Positions 8,926 through 18,501 of a stretch of DNA of 64,000 nucleotides are shown here, one piece after another (the first letter of the stretch is position 1; every line of letters starts with the position of its first letter). The position numbers were made by a program, and so were the translations under genes. The stretch comes from Polaribacter sp. IC066 (GTDB taxonomy: Bacteria; Bacteroidota; Bacteroidia; Flavobacteriales; Flavobacteriaceae). Under the pieces are notes generated by a model that worked only from the letters and a program-made list of their open reading frames with translations, was not told where the DNA came from and made no database searches. Where the stretch lies: the NCBI RefSeq assembly GCF_007997085.1, contig NZ_VORR01000005.1, positions 1-64,000 on the forward strand, read 5' to 3'.

Positions 8926-11748
8926 CTAAATTAGTAATTTTTTCAAAAACTTTGCGGTATAACTTGTTTTATGTTTAGCAACTTGTTCTGGAGTTCCTGT
9001 AACTAAAATTTTTCCTCCTTTTTTTCCGCCTTCCATACCAACATCAATTACATAATCTGCCAATTTTACTACATCTAAATTATGTTCAATAATTAAAACA
9101 GTATTTCCTTTATCTGCTAATTTATTCAAAACTTCCATTAAAACTCTAATGTCTTCAAAATGAAGACCTGTTGTGGGCTCGTCTAAAATATAAAAAGTAT
9201 TACCAGTATCTTTTTTTGATAATTCTGCGGCTAATTTTATCCGCTGTGCTTCACCGCCCGATAGGGTAGTAGACCTTTGGCCAAGCGTTATATAACCAAG
9301 CCCAACATCTTTAATCGTTTTTACTTTTCGGTGTATTTTAGGAATCAATTTAAAGAAATCGGTAGCATCTTCAATCGTCATATTTAAAATATCTGAAATC
9401 GATTTTCCTTTATAACGAATTTCTAATGTTTCTCTATTAAAACGTTTTCCTTGGCAGGTTTCACATTCTACATGAACATCTGGTAAAAAGTTCATTTCTA
9501 TAACGCGAACCCCTCCTCCTTGACATGTTTCACAGCGACCTCCTTTTACATTAAAAGAAAATCTACCTGGTTTATAACCACGAATGGCAGCTTCTGGAGT
9601 TTTAGCAAACAGACTTCTAATTTCATCAAACGTTTTTGTGTACGTGGCAGGGTTAGAGCGCGGAGTTCTACCAATAGGAGATTGATCGATATCAATTACT
9701 TTGTCTACATGATCTAAACCTTCTATTTTCTTATAAGGCATTGGTTTTTTGACACCCCTATATATATGAGCATTTAAAATAGGATATAAAGTTTCGTTTA
9801 TTAAAGTCGATTTCCCACTTCCAGAAACTCCTGTTACACAGATCATTTTTCCCAGAGGAAATTCGACAGAAACATTTTTTAAATTATTGCCAGAAGCTCC
9901 TTTTAATTTGATCGTTTTACCGTTTCCTGCTCGTCTGCTTGTAGGAACTTCAATTTTTTTTCTTCCGGTTAAATAATCGGCCGTTAAGGTGTTTTCTTTT
10001 TTTATCGATTCAAAAGTACCTTGACTTACAATTTCTCCTCCATATTTTCCTGCACCAGGGCCAATATCTAAAACAAAATCGGCTTTTTTAATCATATCCT
10101 CATCATGCTCTACCACAATGACAGAGTTACCAACATCTCGTAGTTTAATTAAAGAATCTATTAATTTCTCGTTATCTCGCTGGTGTAAACCAATACTAGG
10201 TTCATCTAAAATATATAAAACGCCCACTAATTGCGAGCCAATTTGAGTTGCCAAACGAATTCTTTGAGCTTCGCCACCAGAAAGTGATTTAGAAGTTCTG
10301 TCTAAAGTTAAATAATCTAAACCTACATCTAATAAAAACTGAATTCTAGTGCTTATTTCTTTTAAAATTTCTGATGCAATTGTAAGCTGTTTTTCTGATA
10401 AATCTTTTTCTATATTCGCAAACCACTTTGCCAATTCAGTCACATCTAGTTGCGCTAAATCGCTAATATTTTTATCGGTTATTTTAAAATTAAGTGCTTC
10501 TTTTTTTAACCTTTTTCCTTGGCAACTAGAGCACGTAACTTCTTCCATAAAGTTTTTTGCCCAACGTTTTATAGAAGTACTTTCGGCATTGTCATACTGC
10601 CCAGTAATAAAAGCAACAATACCTTCAAAATCAATTTTATAATTTCTGGTGATGCCCACCGTTTTAGATTCTATTTCAAAAGATTCGTTGCCACCATGTA
10701 AGATGATTTCTAATGCTTCTTTCGGAATATCTTTAATAGCATCTGTTAATTTAAACTGATATCGTTCTGCAATATTTTGGACTTGTTTAAAAATCCAACT
10801 ATTTTTTTGTTCTCCTAAAGGAACAACACCGCCATTTTTTATGGAGATAGAAGTATCTGGAATTACCTTTTTTAGGTTAATTTCATTCGTGATTCCTAAA
10901 CCATTACAATTATCACAAGCACCTTTTGGCGAGTTAAAAGAAAAATTATTAGGTTCAGGGTTTGGATATGCAATTCCGGTTGTTGGGCACATTAATTCAC
11001 GGCTAAAATAACGAGGATGGTTGTCATCCACATCAATCACCATCATTATATTATTACCAGAATATAAAGCAGTTTTTATCGTTTCTTCTAATCTTTTTTC
11101 TGCAGATTCACTAATCGCTAGTCGATCTATAACCACTTCAATATCGTGGGTTTTATAACGATCTAGCTTCATGCCTTTTTCGATTTCCTTGATAACGCCG
11201 TCAACACGAACTCGTAAAAAACCTTGTTTAGAAATTTGTTCAAAAAGTTCCCGATAATGTCCTTTTCTAGACTTTACCAACGGCGCTAAAACGGCTATTT
11301 TTTTGCCATCAAAATCTTTTAAAATAAGTTGTCTAATTTGTTCATCAGAATAACTTACCATCTTCTCACCAGTATTGTAAGAGTAAGCATCTGAAGCTCT
11401 TGCAAACAACAATCGTAAAAAATCGTAAATTTCAGTGATGGTGCCAACTGTAGAACGCGGACTTTTATTAGTGGTTTTTTGTTCGATAGAAATTACTGGA
11501 GAAAGGCCATCAATTTTATCAACATCGGGTCTTTCTAATCCGCCTAAAAACTGACGAGCATAGGCAGAAAACGTCTCTATATAACGTCTTTGTCCTTCGG
11601 CATAAATGGTGTCAAAGGCTAAAGAAGATTTACCGCTTCCGCTCAAACCAGTGATGACCACTAGTTTTTCACGAGGAATTTTTACATCTATATTCTTTAA
11701 ATTATGAACTCTTGCTCCGTAAACTTCTATATATTCTTGGTCTTTCAA
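8926..11748 (-). CDS. uvrA: Excinuclease ABC subunit A
   Basis: UvrA recognises DNA damage and loads UvrB in nucleotide excision repair. The protein has two ABC ATPase modules with Walker A GLSGSGKSS and GVSGSGKST, signature motifs LSGGEAQRIRLA and LSGGEAQRIKLA, and a C-terminal zinc finger CETC..CQG..C..CQG. The first zinc module reads CPTTG with later CDNC, so it shows three rather than four cysteines. The open frame extends to a TTG at 11775, but that codon overlaps a -7 promoter element (11773-11780). I therefore choose the TTG at 11748, giving about 940 residues, the usual length, and starting KDQEYIEVYGARVHNLKN after the initiator. Confidence in function is very high; the start is inferred. 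Confidence 0.95.
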   Translation of the reverse strand: MKDQEYIEVYGARVHNLKNIDVKIPREKLVVITGLSGSGKSSLAFDTIYAEGQRRYIETFSAYARQFLGGLERPDVDKIDGLSPVISIEQKTTNKSPRSTVGTITEIYDFLRLLFARASDAYSYNTGEKMVSYSDEQIRQLILKDFDGKKIAVLAPLVKSRKGHYRELFEQISKQGFLRVRVDGVIKEIEKGMKLDRYKTHDIEVVIDRLAISESAEKRLEETIKTALYSGNNIMMVIDVDDNHPRYFSRELMCPTTGIAYPNPEPNNFSFNSPKGACDNCNGLGITNEINLKKVIPDTSISIKNGGVVPLGEQKNSWIFKQVQNIAERYQFKLTDAIKDIPKEALEIILHGGNESFEIESKTVGITRNYKIDFEGIVAFITGQYDNAESTSIKRWAKNFMEEVTCSSCQGKRLKKEALNFKITDKNISDLAQLDVTELAKWFANIEKDLSEKQLTIASEILKEISTRIQFLLDVGLDYLTLDRTSKSLSGGEAQRIRLATQIGSQLVGVLYILDEPSIGLHQRDNEKLIDSLIKLRDVGNSVIVVEHDEDMIKKADFVLDIGPGAGKYGGEIVSQGTFESIKKENTLTADYLTGRKKIEVPTSRRAGNGKTIKLKGASGNNLKNVSVEFPLGKMICVTGVSGSGKSTLINETLYPILNAHIYRGVKKPMPYKKIEGLDHVDKVIDIDQSPIGRTPRSNPATYTKTFDEIRSLFAKTPEAAIRGYKPGRFSFNVKGGRCETCQGGGVRVIEMNFLPDVHVECETCQGKRFNRETLEIRYKGKSISDILNMTIEDATDFFKLIPKIHRKVKTIKDVGLGYITLGQRSTTLSGGEAQRIKLAAELSKKDTGNTFYILDEPTTGLHFEDIRVLMEVLNKLADKGNTVLIIEHNLDVVKLADYVIDVGMEGGKKGGKILVTGTPEQVAKHKTSYTAKFLKKLLI

Positions 11749-11772
11749 AAAAGGGTGGTTTTTGCAAAAGCG

Positions 11773-11780
11773 CAAAGTTA
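11773..11780 (-). promoter_or_regulatory. -7 promoter element of uvrA
   Basis: The minus strand reads TAACTTTG, an exact TAnnTTTG match, about 25 bp before the proposed TTG start of uvrA. Its overlap with the more distal TTG argues against the longer protein. Confidence 0.6.
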
Positions 11781-11858
11781 ATCAATAGAAATCATTTTAG
11801 ATAAAAAAGAAGAGAACAAATAAAGAGATTATAGTATCTTGCAGGTAAAATTTTATTG

Positions 11859-12086
11859 ATGAAATTTATACATGCTATCCGTCATTTTTTTGAAAGACAT
11901 GGTTTTGGCGTTTTTTCTAGACTAGCCGATAGATTGGGCATGCATGCAAAAAATGTACGTATTTATTTTATTTATGTAACCTTTTTTACAGTAGGATTGT
12001 CTTTCGGGTTTTACTTAACCTTTGCCTTTTTAATGAAGTTAAAAGATTTGGTGTATACCAAAAGAAGCTCGGTTTTTGACTTATAA
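11859..12086 (+). CDS. Small PspC-domain membrane protein
   Basis: About 75 residues: an amphipathic N-terminal part with GVFSRLADRLGMHAKNVRIYFIY and a hydrophobic segment VTFFTVGLSFGFYLTFAFLM. This is the compact PspC fold, a membrane protein of the phage-shock envelope-stress network. The open frame begins with a TTG immediately before ATG; I use the ATG at 11859. The stop is 2 bp from the potassium channel start, so the two are translated from one message and may act together at the inner membrane. Confidence 0.7.
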   Translation: MKFIHAIRHFFERHGFGVFSRLADRLGMHAKNVRIYFIYVTFFTVGLSFGFYLTFAFLMKLKDLVYTKRSSVFDL

Positions 12087-12088
12087 AT

Positions 12089-13087
12089 ATGAAGGTTTTA
12101 GGTTCTAAAATAAATGTAATTCTTGGGTTAATTGCATCTGTAATGGCAATTGGTACAACAGGGTATATGTGGCTTTCGCATTACACTTTTATAGATGCTT
12201 TATATATGACTGTAATTACAGTTACTACGGTGGGTTTTGGGGAGTTAAGACCTTTTTCTCCAGAAGAAAAGGTGTTTACAATTTTTTTAATTTTAACAAG
12301 TATTACTATTTTTGGGTATGCAATATCTGCCTTTTCAGAATATTTGGTAAGCGGAAAATTATTTGATCATTTTAAACAAAGAAACGTGGAAAAACAAATA
12401 AATAGATTAGAAGGGCACACCATTGTTTGTGGGTACGGTAGAAATGGAAGACAGGCAATTATAAAGTTAAAAAATTATAATATCGATTTTGTAGTAATCG
12501 ATAATTGTAAAGAAGTGATTGATTTTTTAGACACCGAAGACATGTTAAATGTTCGGGGTGACGCTACTACAGATGAGATTTTAATGAATGCTGGTATTTT
12601 AACAGCATCAAATTTAATCACCACATTGCCCTCTGATGCAGATAATTTATTTGTGGTTTTAAGTGCAAGACAATTAAATAAAAAGTGTAAAATAATAAGC
12701 AGAGCCTCTAAAGAAAGCTCTTACAGCAAATTAAAAATTGCAGGTGCAGATAATGTAATTATGCCAGATAAGTTAGGCGGCAATCACATGGCATCTTTAA
12801 TAGCAACGCCAGATGTGATTGAATTTGTAGATCGGTTAACCATTGAAGGTGAAACCACCGCCAATTTAGAGGAAATTGCGGTAGATGATTTGCCAAAAGA
12901 ATATGTAAATAAAACAATTTTAGATCTCGATTTAAGAAAGAAAACGGGTTGTACCGTTATAGGGTACAGAAATCCTGATAAAGACTATATTATAAATCCA
13001 GCATCAAATTGTAAACTAATTTCAGGATCTCACTTAATTGTTTTGGGAAGACCAGAACAGATTTCTAAATTGAGAGAGATTTTTTAA
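12089..13087 (+). CDS. Two-TM potassium channel with RCK (TrkA-N/TrkA-C) domains
   Basis: The 332-residue protein has two membrane segments (about 8-28 and 66-90) around a pore loop with the selectivity filter TVGFG (residues 46-52, TVTTVGFGEL). A cytoplasmic RCK domain follows, with the Rossmann motif GYGRNGRQA near residue 114 and a TrkA-C-like end from about 250. This is the MthK-type layout: a tetrameric channel gated by ligand binding to the RCK ring. The filter reads GFG rather than GYG, common in bacterial RCK channels. It is coupled to the PspC-like gene upstream. Confidence 0.85.
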   Translation: MKVLGSKINVILGLIASVMAIGTTGYMWLSHYTFIDALYMTVITVTTVGFGELRPFSPEEKVFTIFLILTSITIFGYAISAFSEYLVSGKLFDHFKQRNVEKQINRLEGHTIVCGYGRNGRQAIIKLKNYNIDFVVIDNCKEVIDFLDTEDMLNVRGDATTDEILMNAGILTASNLITTLPSDADNLFVVLSARQLNKKCKIISRASKESSYSKLKIAGADNVIMPDKLGGNHMASLIATPDVIEFVDRLTIEGETTANLEEIAVDDLPKEYVNKTILDLDLRKKTGCTVIGYRNPDKDYIINPASNCKLISGSHLIVLGRPEQISKLREIF

Positions 13088-13098
13088 ATAAAAATAAC

Positions 13099-13221
13099 AT
13101 GCTGGTTGTAGACTTAAAAACCCAAATACAGGTGGTTAATCTTGTGGTTTATAAAAAACTTCAAGCTCTGCTTCTTACTGATTGGTATGTTTCAAAAAAA
13201 CACATAAATATTAATGAATAA
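13099..13221 (+). CDS. Possible 40-residue ORF overlapping the reductase start
   Basis: ATG at 13099 opens 40 codons (MLVVDLKTQIQVVNLVVYKK...) ending with TAA at 13219-13221, overlapping the start of the next gene by 8 bases. This arrangement would suit translational coupling. There is no homology I recognise and codon use gives no clear answer, so it may be chance. Confidence 0.3.
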   Translation: MLVVDLKTQIQVVNLVVYKKLQALLLTDWYVSKKHININE

Positions 13222-14113
13222 AGTAGTCATTACAGGTAGTAACGGTTTATTGGGTCAATCTTTAGTAAGTTTATTGTTAAAAGAAAAAGAAAAGTATCAA
13301 GTTTTTGGACTTTCAAGGGGCATTAATAGAAGCGGTAGAAATGATTTTTCTTATATTTCTATTGATTTAACAGACGAAAGAAGTCTTAAAAAAGAACTTC
13401 AAGAAATACAGCCTCATGTTATTATCAATACTGCTGCCATGACTTTGGTTGATGTTTGCGAAGATCAAAAAAAAGCCTGCGATGTGTTAAATGTTTCGGT
13501 GGTAAAATGGTTGTCTGAAGTTTCTGAAGAATTAAAAGCCCATGTAATTCATCTCTCTACAGACTTTGTTTTTGACGGATTAAAAGGTGTTTATAAAGAG
13601 ACAGATTCTACAAATCCGATTAGTTATTATGGGATGTCAAAACTAAAATCTGAAGAAGTTCTGCTAAAATCTAAAATTGATTTTACAATTTTAAGAACAA
13701 TTTTGGTGTACGGTAAGGTATTTGATATGAGTAGAAGTAACATTGTTCTTTGGGTAAAACAAATGCTAGAAGAAGGAAAAGAAATGACCATTGTAGAGGA
13801 TCAATATAGAATGCCAACGTTCGTAGAAGATTTGGCAATGGCTTGCAAGATTTCTATGGATAAAAAAGCAACGGGTATCTATCATATTTCATCGAACGAG
13901 TTGTTAAGTGTTTATCAAATTGCGCAACAAGTCGCAGAGGTTTTTCAATTAGATAAAAGTCTCATAAAACCCATCTCATCGGCTACTTTAAATCAAAGAG
14001 CACAAAGACCACCAAAGACGGGTTTCGATGTATCAAAAACAAATAAAGAACTAGGTTTTTATCCAAAATCATTCAAAGAAGATTTGTATAGATTTAAGGC
14101 AACTATGAGTTAA
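13214..14113 (+). CDS. NAD(P)-dependent sugar reductase, RmlD/extended SDR family
   Basis: The 299-residue protein has the N-terminal nucleotide-binding motif TGSNGLLGQSL, the STDFVFDG segment and the catalytic YYGMSK (YxxxK) near residue 139, all typical of RmlD-like dTDP-4-dehydrorhamnose reductases. The family reduces a 4-keto-deoxysugar nucleotide for surface polysaccharides. No other rml gene is nearby, so the actual substrate is unknown and a stand-alone SDR role is equally possible. Confidence 0.75.
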   Translation: MNKVVITGSNGLLGQSLVSLLLKEKEKYQVFGLSRGINRSGRNDFSYISIDLTDERSLKKELQEIQPHVIINTAAMTLVDVCEDQKKACDVLNVSVVKWLSEVSEELKAHVIHLSTDFVFDGLKGVYKETDSTNPISYYGMSKLKSEEVLLKSKIDFTILRTILVYGKVFDMSRSNIVLWVKQMLEEGKEMTIVEDQYRMPTFVEDLAMACKISMDKKATGIYHISSNELLSVYQIAQQVAEVFQLDKSLIKPISSATLNQRAQRPPKTGFDVSKTNKELGFYPKSFKEDLYRFKATMS

Positions 14114-14200
14114 AAACACTTTTAACGCATAAAAAGTCGTTAAACCTTCTATTTTTCATCATATTGCAAGTCTTTAAATAAACATAAATCAAAATATATT

Positions 14201-15823
14201 ATGATCAAAAAACTTCTTTCGTTGTTATTTCTAGCAGCACCCCTCTTTACGCATGCAGAAGAATTAACAATAGACGAACAAATAGAAGAAAAATTTAAAC
14301 CTTTTGCGGATGCTGTGAGTTCAGTGGTTTTCTATCCAATTTCAATTGTTGGTATAGATGTTCCTATTGTTGTTATTCTTTTGTTATCGGGGGCTTTATT
14401 TTTTACATTATACTTTAAGTTTGCTAATATTAGACTGTTAGGTGTTGCCATTAGAGCAACTAATGGAAAATATGACGATGTTGACCATAATTCAGTTGAT
14501 GAAATGGCAGGAGATCCAACGCCAGGGGGTGATATTTTTGAAACTGTAAAATCAGATGGGGTTATTGGAGAGGTCACACATTTTCAAGCTTTAACAGCCG
14601 CACTATCTGCAACGGTAGGTTTAGGTAATATTGCTGGGGTTGCAGTTGCCATTGCAATTGGAGGTCCTGGAGCAGTTATATGGATGGTTTTAGCCGGTTT
14701 TTTAGGAATGTCTACAAAATTAGTCGAAGCTACTTTAGGTGTTAAATATAGAGAAGTTGGTGAAGACGGTAAAATATACGGAGGCCCAATGTATTACTTA
14801 AAAAAAGGGCTAAAAGAAAAGAATTTAGCTGGTTTAGGAAAAGTTTTGGCTGGTTTGTATGCTGTTTTTGTAATTGGAGGTTCTTTTGGAGGTGGAAATA
14901 TGTTTCAAGCCAACCAAGCCGCTGCACAATTTAAGCAACTTTTTGATATTGAATCTGGATTTATATTCGGAATTGTAATGGCAATATTAGTAGGTGTCGT
15001 AATTATTGGCGGAATTAAAAGAATAGGCCGAGTAACCGAAAAAATAGTTCCGTTTATGGCAATTATGTTCGTGGGCGCTTCTTTAATTATCATTGTTATG
15101 AATTACGCAATAATTCCAGAGGCTATGGTTCAAATTTGGGACGGTGCTTTTAATCAAACATCTATTGTAGGAGGTTTAATAGGGGTAATGATTGTTGGGT
15201 TTCAAAGAGCTGCTTTTTCAAATGAAGCGGGTGTAGGGTCTGCGTCGATTGCACATGCAGCTGTTAAAACTAAATTTCCGGCAAGTGAAGGAATTGTAGC
15301 TTCAATAGGCCCGTTTGTAGATACGGTAGTTATTTGTTCAATGACCGCTTTGGTCATTGTAGTAACAAATTTAAGGAACAACTTATTTACCTATGGTAAT
15401 TTAGATTCTAAAAGTAATGTGCTGTTAAATGCAACGAATGAACCTATAAACGGTGTCGATTTAACATCAGTTGCTTTTGAGTCTGCCATTCCGCATTTTT
15501 CTATTTTATTAACAGTGGCAGTTATTTTATTTGCTTTTTCATCGATGCTTTCTTGGTCTTATTACGGCATACAAGGATGGACGTATTTATTTGGTAAAGG
15601 CAAAATAGCAGATATCACGTATAAAGCATTATTTTTAGTCTTTGTGGTAATCGGTGCCTCGTCTACCTTGGGTTCTGTAATTGAATTTTCAGATGCTATG
15701 ATATTTGCAATGGTATTTCCTAATATTATAGGGTTACTATTATTAGCTCCCAAAGTAAAAGTTGAGCTAGCAAGGTACTTAAACGCAATTGGTCATAAAA
15801 AATCAACACCAAAACAAGAATAA
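14201..15823 (+). CDS. Sodium/alanine (glycine) symporter, AGCS family, copy 1
   Basis: The 540-residue protein begins with a signal-peptide-like segment (MIKKLLSLLFLAAPLFTHA) and then about ten membrane spans. Family landmarks are TAALSATVGLGNIAGVAVA (near 135), GGPMYYLKKGL, GGSFGGGNMFQANQ, and FSNEAGVGSASIAHAAVKT. AGCS carriers import alanine or glycine with Na+. The insert between the first helices (YDDVDHNSVDEMAG...) is typical of flavobacterial members. A paralogue follows directly (15971). Confidence 0.92.
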   Translation: MIKKLLSLLFLAAPLFTHAEELTIDEQIEEKFKPFADAVSSVVFYPISIVGIDVPIVVILLLSGALFFTLYFKFANIRLLGVAIRATNGKYDDVDHNSVDEMAGDPTPGGDIFETVKSDGVIGEVTHFQALTAALSATVGLGNIAGVAVAIAIGGPGAVIWMVLAGFLGMSTKLVEATLGVKYREVGEDGKIYGGPMYYLKKGLKEKNLAGLGKVLAGLYAVFVIGGSFGGGNMFQANQAAAQFKQLFDIESGFIFGIVMAILVGVVIIGGIKRIGRVTEKIVPFMAIMFVGASLIIIVMNYAIIPEAMVQIWDGAFNQTSIVGGLIGVMIVGFQRAAFSNEAGVGSASIAHAAVKTKFPASEGIVASIGPFVDTVVICSMTALVIVVTNLRNNLFTYGNLDSKSNVLLNATNEPINGVDLTSVAFESAIPHFSILLTVAVILFAFSSMLSWSYYGIQGWTYLFGKGKIADITYKALFLVFVVIGASSTLGSVIEFSDAMIFAMVFPNIIGLLLLAPKVKVELARYLNAIGHKKSTPKQE

Positions 15824-15970
15824 GTTTTGAGCGTATAAATATTAAAAATTCTATTTTTCAATTTTTAAAAGTCAAAGAAGTTTAATTTTATTTTTGATTT
15901 TATTTTATAATTCTTCAAGTTTTTTTTATAATATTGTAAATCAATAATTAAAATTTAATAGCTAGTTCTT

Positions 15971-17563
15971 ATGAATAAGAAACTTTTATCGTTACTTTTT
16001 TTAGTAGTTCCATTTTTAACATTTGCCCAAGAAAAAGGATTAGACCAACAGATTGATGAAGTGTTTGGTAATCTTACAGGTTGGTTCGTTGAGTTTATAT
16101 TTTATCAAATTCCGTTTACAGATACCGTTAGCATTTATTGGGTTCTATTTCCGTTAATTTTAGGAGCAACTTATTTTACAATTTATTTTAGATTTATCAA
16201 TTTTAGAGGTTTTATTACTTCTATAAATATTGTGAGAGGTAAATTTGACGATTTAGAAGGTAGAGAAGATCATAAAGTAGAACTAGAGAAATCGAAATTT
16301 ACAGATGATGGCGATAATCCAGACACAATTAGAATAGAAGGTCATGAGGGCGAAGTTTCTCACTTTCAGGCATTAACAGCCGCATTATCTGCAACGGTAG
16401 GTTTGGGTAATATTGCAGGTGTTGCTATTGCAGTTTCTATTGGTGGCGCCGGCGCTACTTTTTGGATGATTGTTGCAGGATTTTTAGGAATGGCATCAAA
16501 ATTTGTAGAATGTACGTTGGGGGTAAAGTATAGAGATATTGAAGCTGACGGAACGGTGTATGGCGGACCGATGTATTATTTAACAAAAGGTTTAAAAAAT
16601 AAAACTTTAGGTAAAATTTTAGCAGCATTATTCGCAATTTTTGTCATTGGAGGTTCTTTTGGTGGTGGAAATATGTTTCAAGTAAATCAAGCTTTTCAAT
16701 TGGTAGAGAGCATTACAACGCCCGTTGGTGGTGTTTCATTTTTACACGGAAAGGGTTGGGCTTTTGGTCTGGTAATGGCAGTTCTAGTTGGAATTGTAAT
16801 TATTGGAGGCATCAAAAAAATAGCAAAAGTAACCGATAAAATTGTTCCTTTTATGGTGGCAATTTATGTGGCAGCTTCTTTATTTGTGATTTTTGCGAAT
16901 TACGATATGATTGGCGACGCTTTTATGCAAATATTTAATGGCGCATTTAGTCCAGTTGGTATGGCCGGTGGTGCGGTTGGAGTATTAGTACAAGGTTTTA
17001 GAAGAGCAGCTTTTTCTAATGAAGCAGGTATTGGTTCTGCATCTATTGCGCATTCTGCCGTAAAAACCAAATATGCCGCAAGTGAAGGTATGGTGGCGTT
17101 GTTAGAACCTTTTATTGATACGGTTGTAGTGTGTACAATGACGGCTTTAGTGTTAATTATAACAGGAAATGTAACGGCAGAAAACGCCTCTTTAAACGAT
17201 GCACAAGCAATCTTATTAACATCAGGGGCTTTTGAATCTGCAATTTCTTGGTTTCCTTATGTATTAACGGTAGCTGTGGTTTTATTCGCATTTAGCTCTA
17301 TGATTTCTTGGTCTTATTACGGGTTTCAAGGGTGGTCTTATTTATTTGGTAGAACAAAAAAAGCAGAATACACATACAAAGTAATTTTCTGTATATTCGT
17401 AGTGATTGGTGCAGCAGCAAGTTTAAACTCTGTGATTGGTTTTTCTGATGCTATGGTTTTCGCAATGATGGTTCCCAATATGATTGGTTTAATACTTCTT
17501 GCACCAAAAGTAAAAGAAGAATTAGTGAGGTTTACAGACGCAATAAAGGCTAATAAAGCATAA
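15971..17563 (+). CDS. Sodium/alanine (glycine) symporter, AGCS family, copy 2
   Basis: The 530-residue paralogue has the same layout as copy 1: a cleavable-looking N-terminus (LLSLLFLVVPFLTFAQ), TAALSATVGLGNIAGVAIA, GGPMYYLTKGL, GGSFGGGNMFQVNQ and FSNEAGIGSASIAHSAVKT. The soluble insert differs strongly (DDLEGREDHKVELEKSK...), suggesting an old duplication and perhaps different substrates or affinities. A weak -7-like TAATATTG lies upstream, so it may have its own promoter. The HHH protein gene follows 9 bp later. Confidence 0.92.
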   Translation: MNKKLLSLLFLVVPFLTFAQEKGLDQQIDEVFGNLTGWFVEFIFYQIPFTDTVSIYWVLFPLILGATYFTIYFRFINFRGFITSINIVRGKFDDLEGREDHKVELEKSKFTDDGDNPDTIRIEGHEGEVSHFQALTAALSATVGLGNIAGVAIAVSIGGAGATFWMIVAGFLGMASKFVECTLGVKYRDIEADGTVYGGPMYYLTKGLKNKTLGKILAALFAIFVIGGSFGGGNMFQVNQAFQLVESITTPVGGVSFLHGKGWAFGLVMAVLVGIVIIGGIKKIAKVTDKIVPFMVAIYVAASLFVIFANYDMIGDAFMQIFNGAFSPVGMAGGAVGVLVQGFRRAAFSNEAGIGSASIAHSAVKTKYAASEGMVALLEPFIDTVVVCTMTALVLIITGNVTAENASLNDAQAILLTSGAFESAISWFPYVLTVAVVLFAFSSMISWSYYGFQGWSYLFGRTKKAEYTYKVIFCIFVVIGAAASLNSVIGFSDAMVFAMMVPNMIGLILLAPKVKEELVRFTDAIKANKA

Positions 17564-17572
17564 ACAAATTTT

Positions 17573-18481
17573 ATGAAAATATTTAAATCCCATTTCTGGT
17601 ATACTAAAAGCCAAAGAAATGGGATTTTTCTTTTAGCGGTGCTCATTATATTATTTCAGTGCAGTATTGTTTTTGACCTTTTCTCTTCCGATAAAGAAAT
17701 TGCGCTAAATCAAACAGAGGTTGTAGCCTTTCAACAGCAAATAGATAGTTTAAAGGCGATTGAAATTGAAAATAGAAAACCTAAAACGTATCCTTTTAAT
17801 CCAAATTATATTACAGATTCTAAAGGAGAACAATTAGGGATGTCTTTAGATGAAATTAATAGACTACTTGCTTTTAGAAAAACAACTAAATTTATCAACT
17901 CAAAAAAAGAATTTCAACAAATCACCAAAGTTTCTGATTCTTTATTGCATCAAATATCTCCGTATTTTAAATTTCCAGATTGGGTGGTAAAACAAAATCA
18001 ATCTTCTAATTCCGCATTCAGAGGTATAAAACAAACTTTTTCTAAAAAATCTTATCAGAAGAAAGAAATAAAACCAATATCAACAGCAGACATCAATAGT
18101 GCAACTGCAAAAGACTTGCAAACAATAAGCGGAATAGGGCCAGCTTTTTCAGAAAGAATTATTAAGTATCGTTCTAAATTACAGGGTTTTTCTTTCAACA
18201 ATCAATTGTATGAAGTTTGGGGGTTAGAAAAAGAAGTAGCAGATAAAGTGCTTTTGGTTTTTAAAATTAGCCAAAAACCAATTATTGCAAAAGTAAATGT
18301 AAACACAGTAACGTTTAAGGAGCTATTGAAAAATCCATATATCGATTATGATTTGTGTAGCAAGATTTTTAAGTATCGAGATGAAGTTGCAGAGCTTCAA
18401 AACATATCAGAATTAAAAAACATCGAAGGTTTTCCAATAGATAAGTATGATCAAATAGTCTTATATTTGTTAGCTCAATAA
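17573..18481 (+). CDS. Helix-hairpin-helix (ComEA-like) membrane-anchored protein
   Basis: The 302-residue protein has one N-terminal membrane segment (about 16-37, GIFLLAVLIILFQCSIVFDLF). Two or three helix-hairpin-helix repeats follow: INSATAKDLQTISGIGPAFSERIIKYR (about 179-205) is classic, and KVNVNTVTFKELLKNPYIDYDL is a second. HHH repeats bind DNA non-specifically; ComEA uses them in DNA uptake. The membrane anchor suits a periplasmic DNA-binding role. No other competence gene is next to it, so the function is inferred only from the fold. Confidence 0.8.
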   Translation: MKIFKSHFWYTKSQRNGIFLLAVLIILFQCSIVFDLFSSDKEIALNQTEVVAFQQQIDSLKAIEIENRKPKTYPFNPNYITDSKGEQLGMSLDEINRLLAFRKTTKFINSKKEFQQITKVSDSLLHQISPYFKFPDWVVKQNQSSNSAFRGIKQTFSKKSYQKKEIKPISTADINSATAKDLQTISGIGPAFSERIIKYRSKLQGFSFNNQLYEVWGLEKEVADKVLLVFKISQKPIIAKVNVNTVTFKELLKNPYIDYDLCSKIFKYRDEVAELQNISELKNIEGFPIDKYDQIVLYLLAQ

Positions 18482-18501
18482 ACAACTCAAATTCGCAACA
18501 A

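Noticed and set aside
14201-17563. AGCS pair as an assembly duplication
   Set aside because: The copies differ in sequence throughout, especially in the soluble insert.
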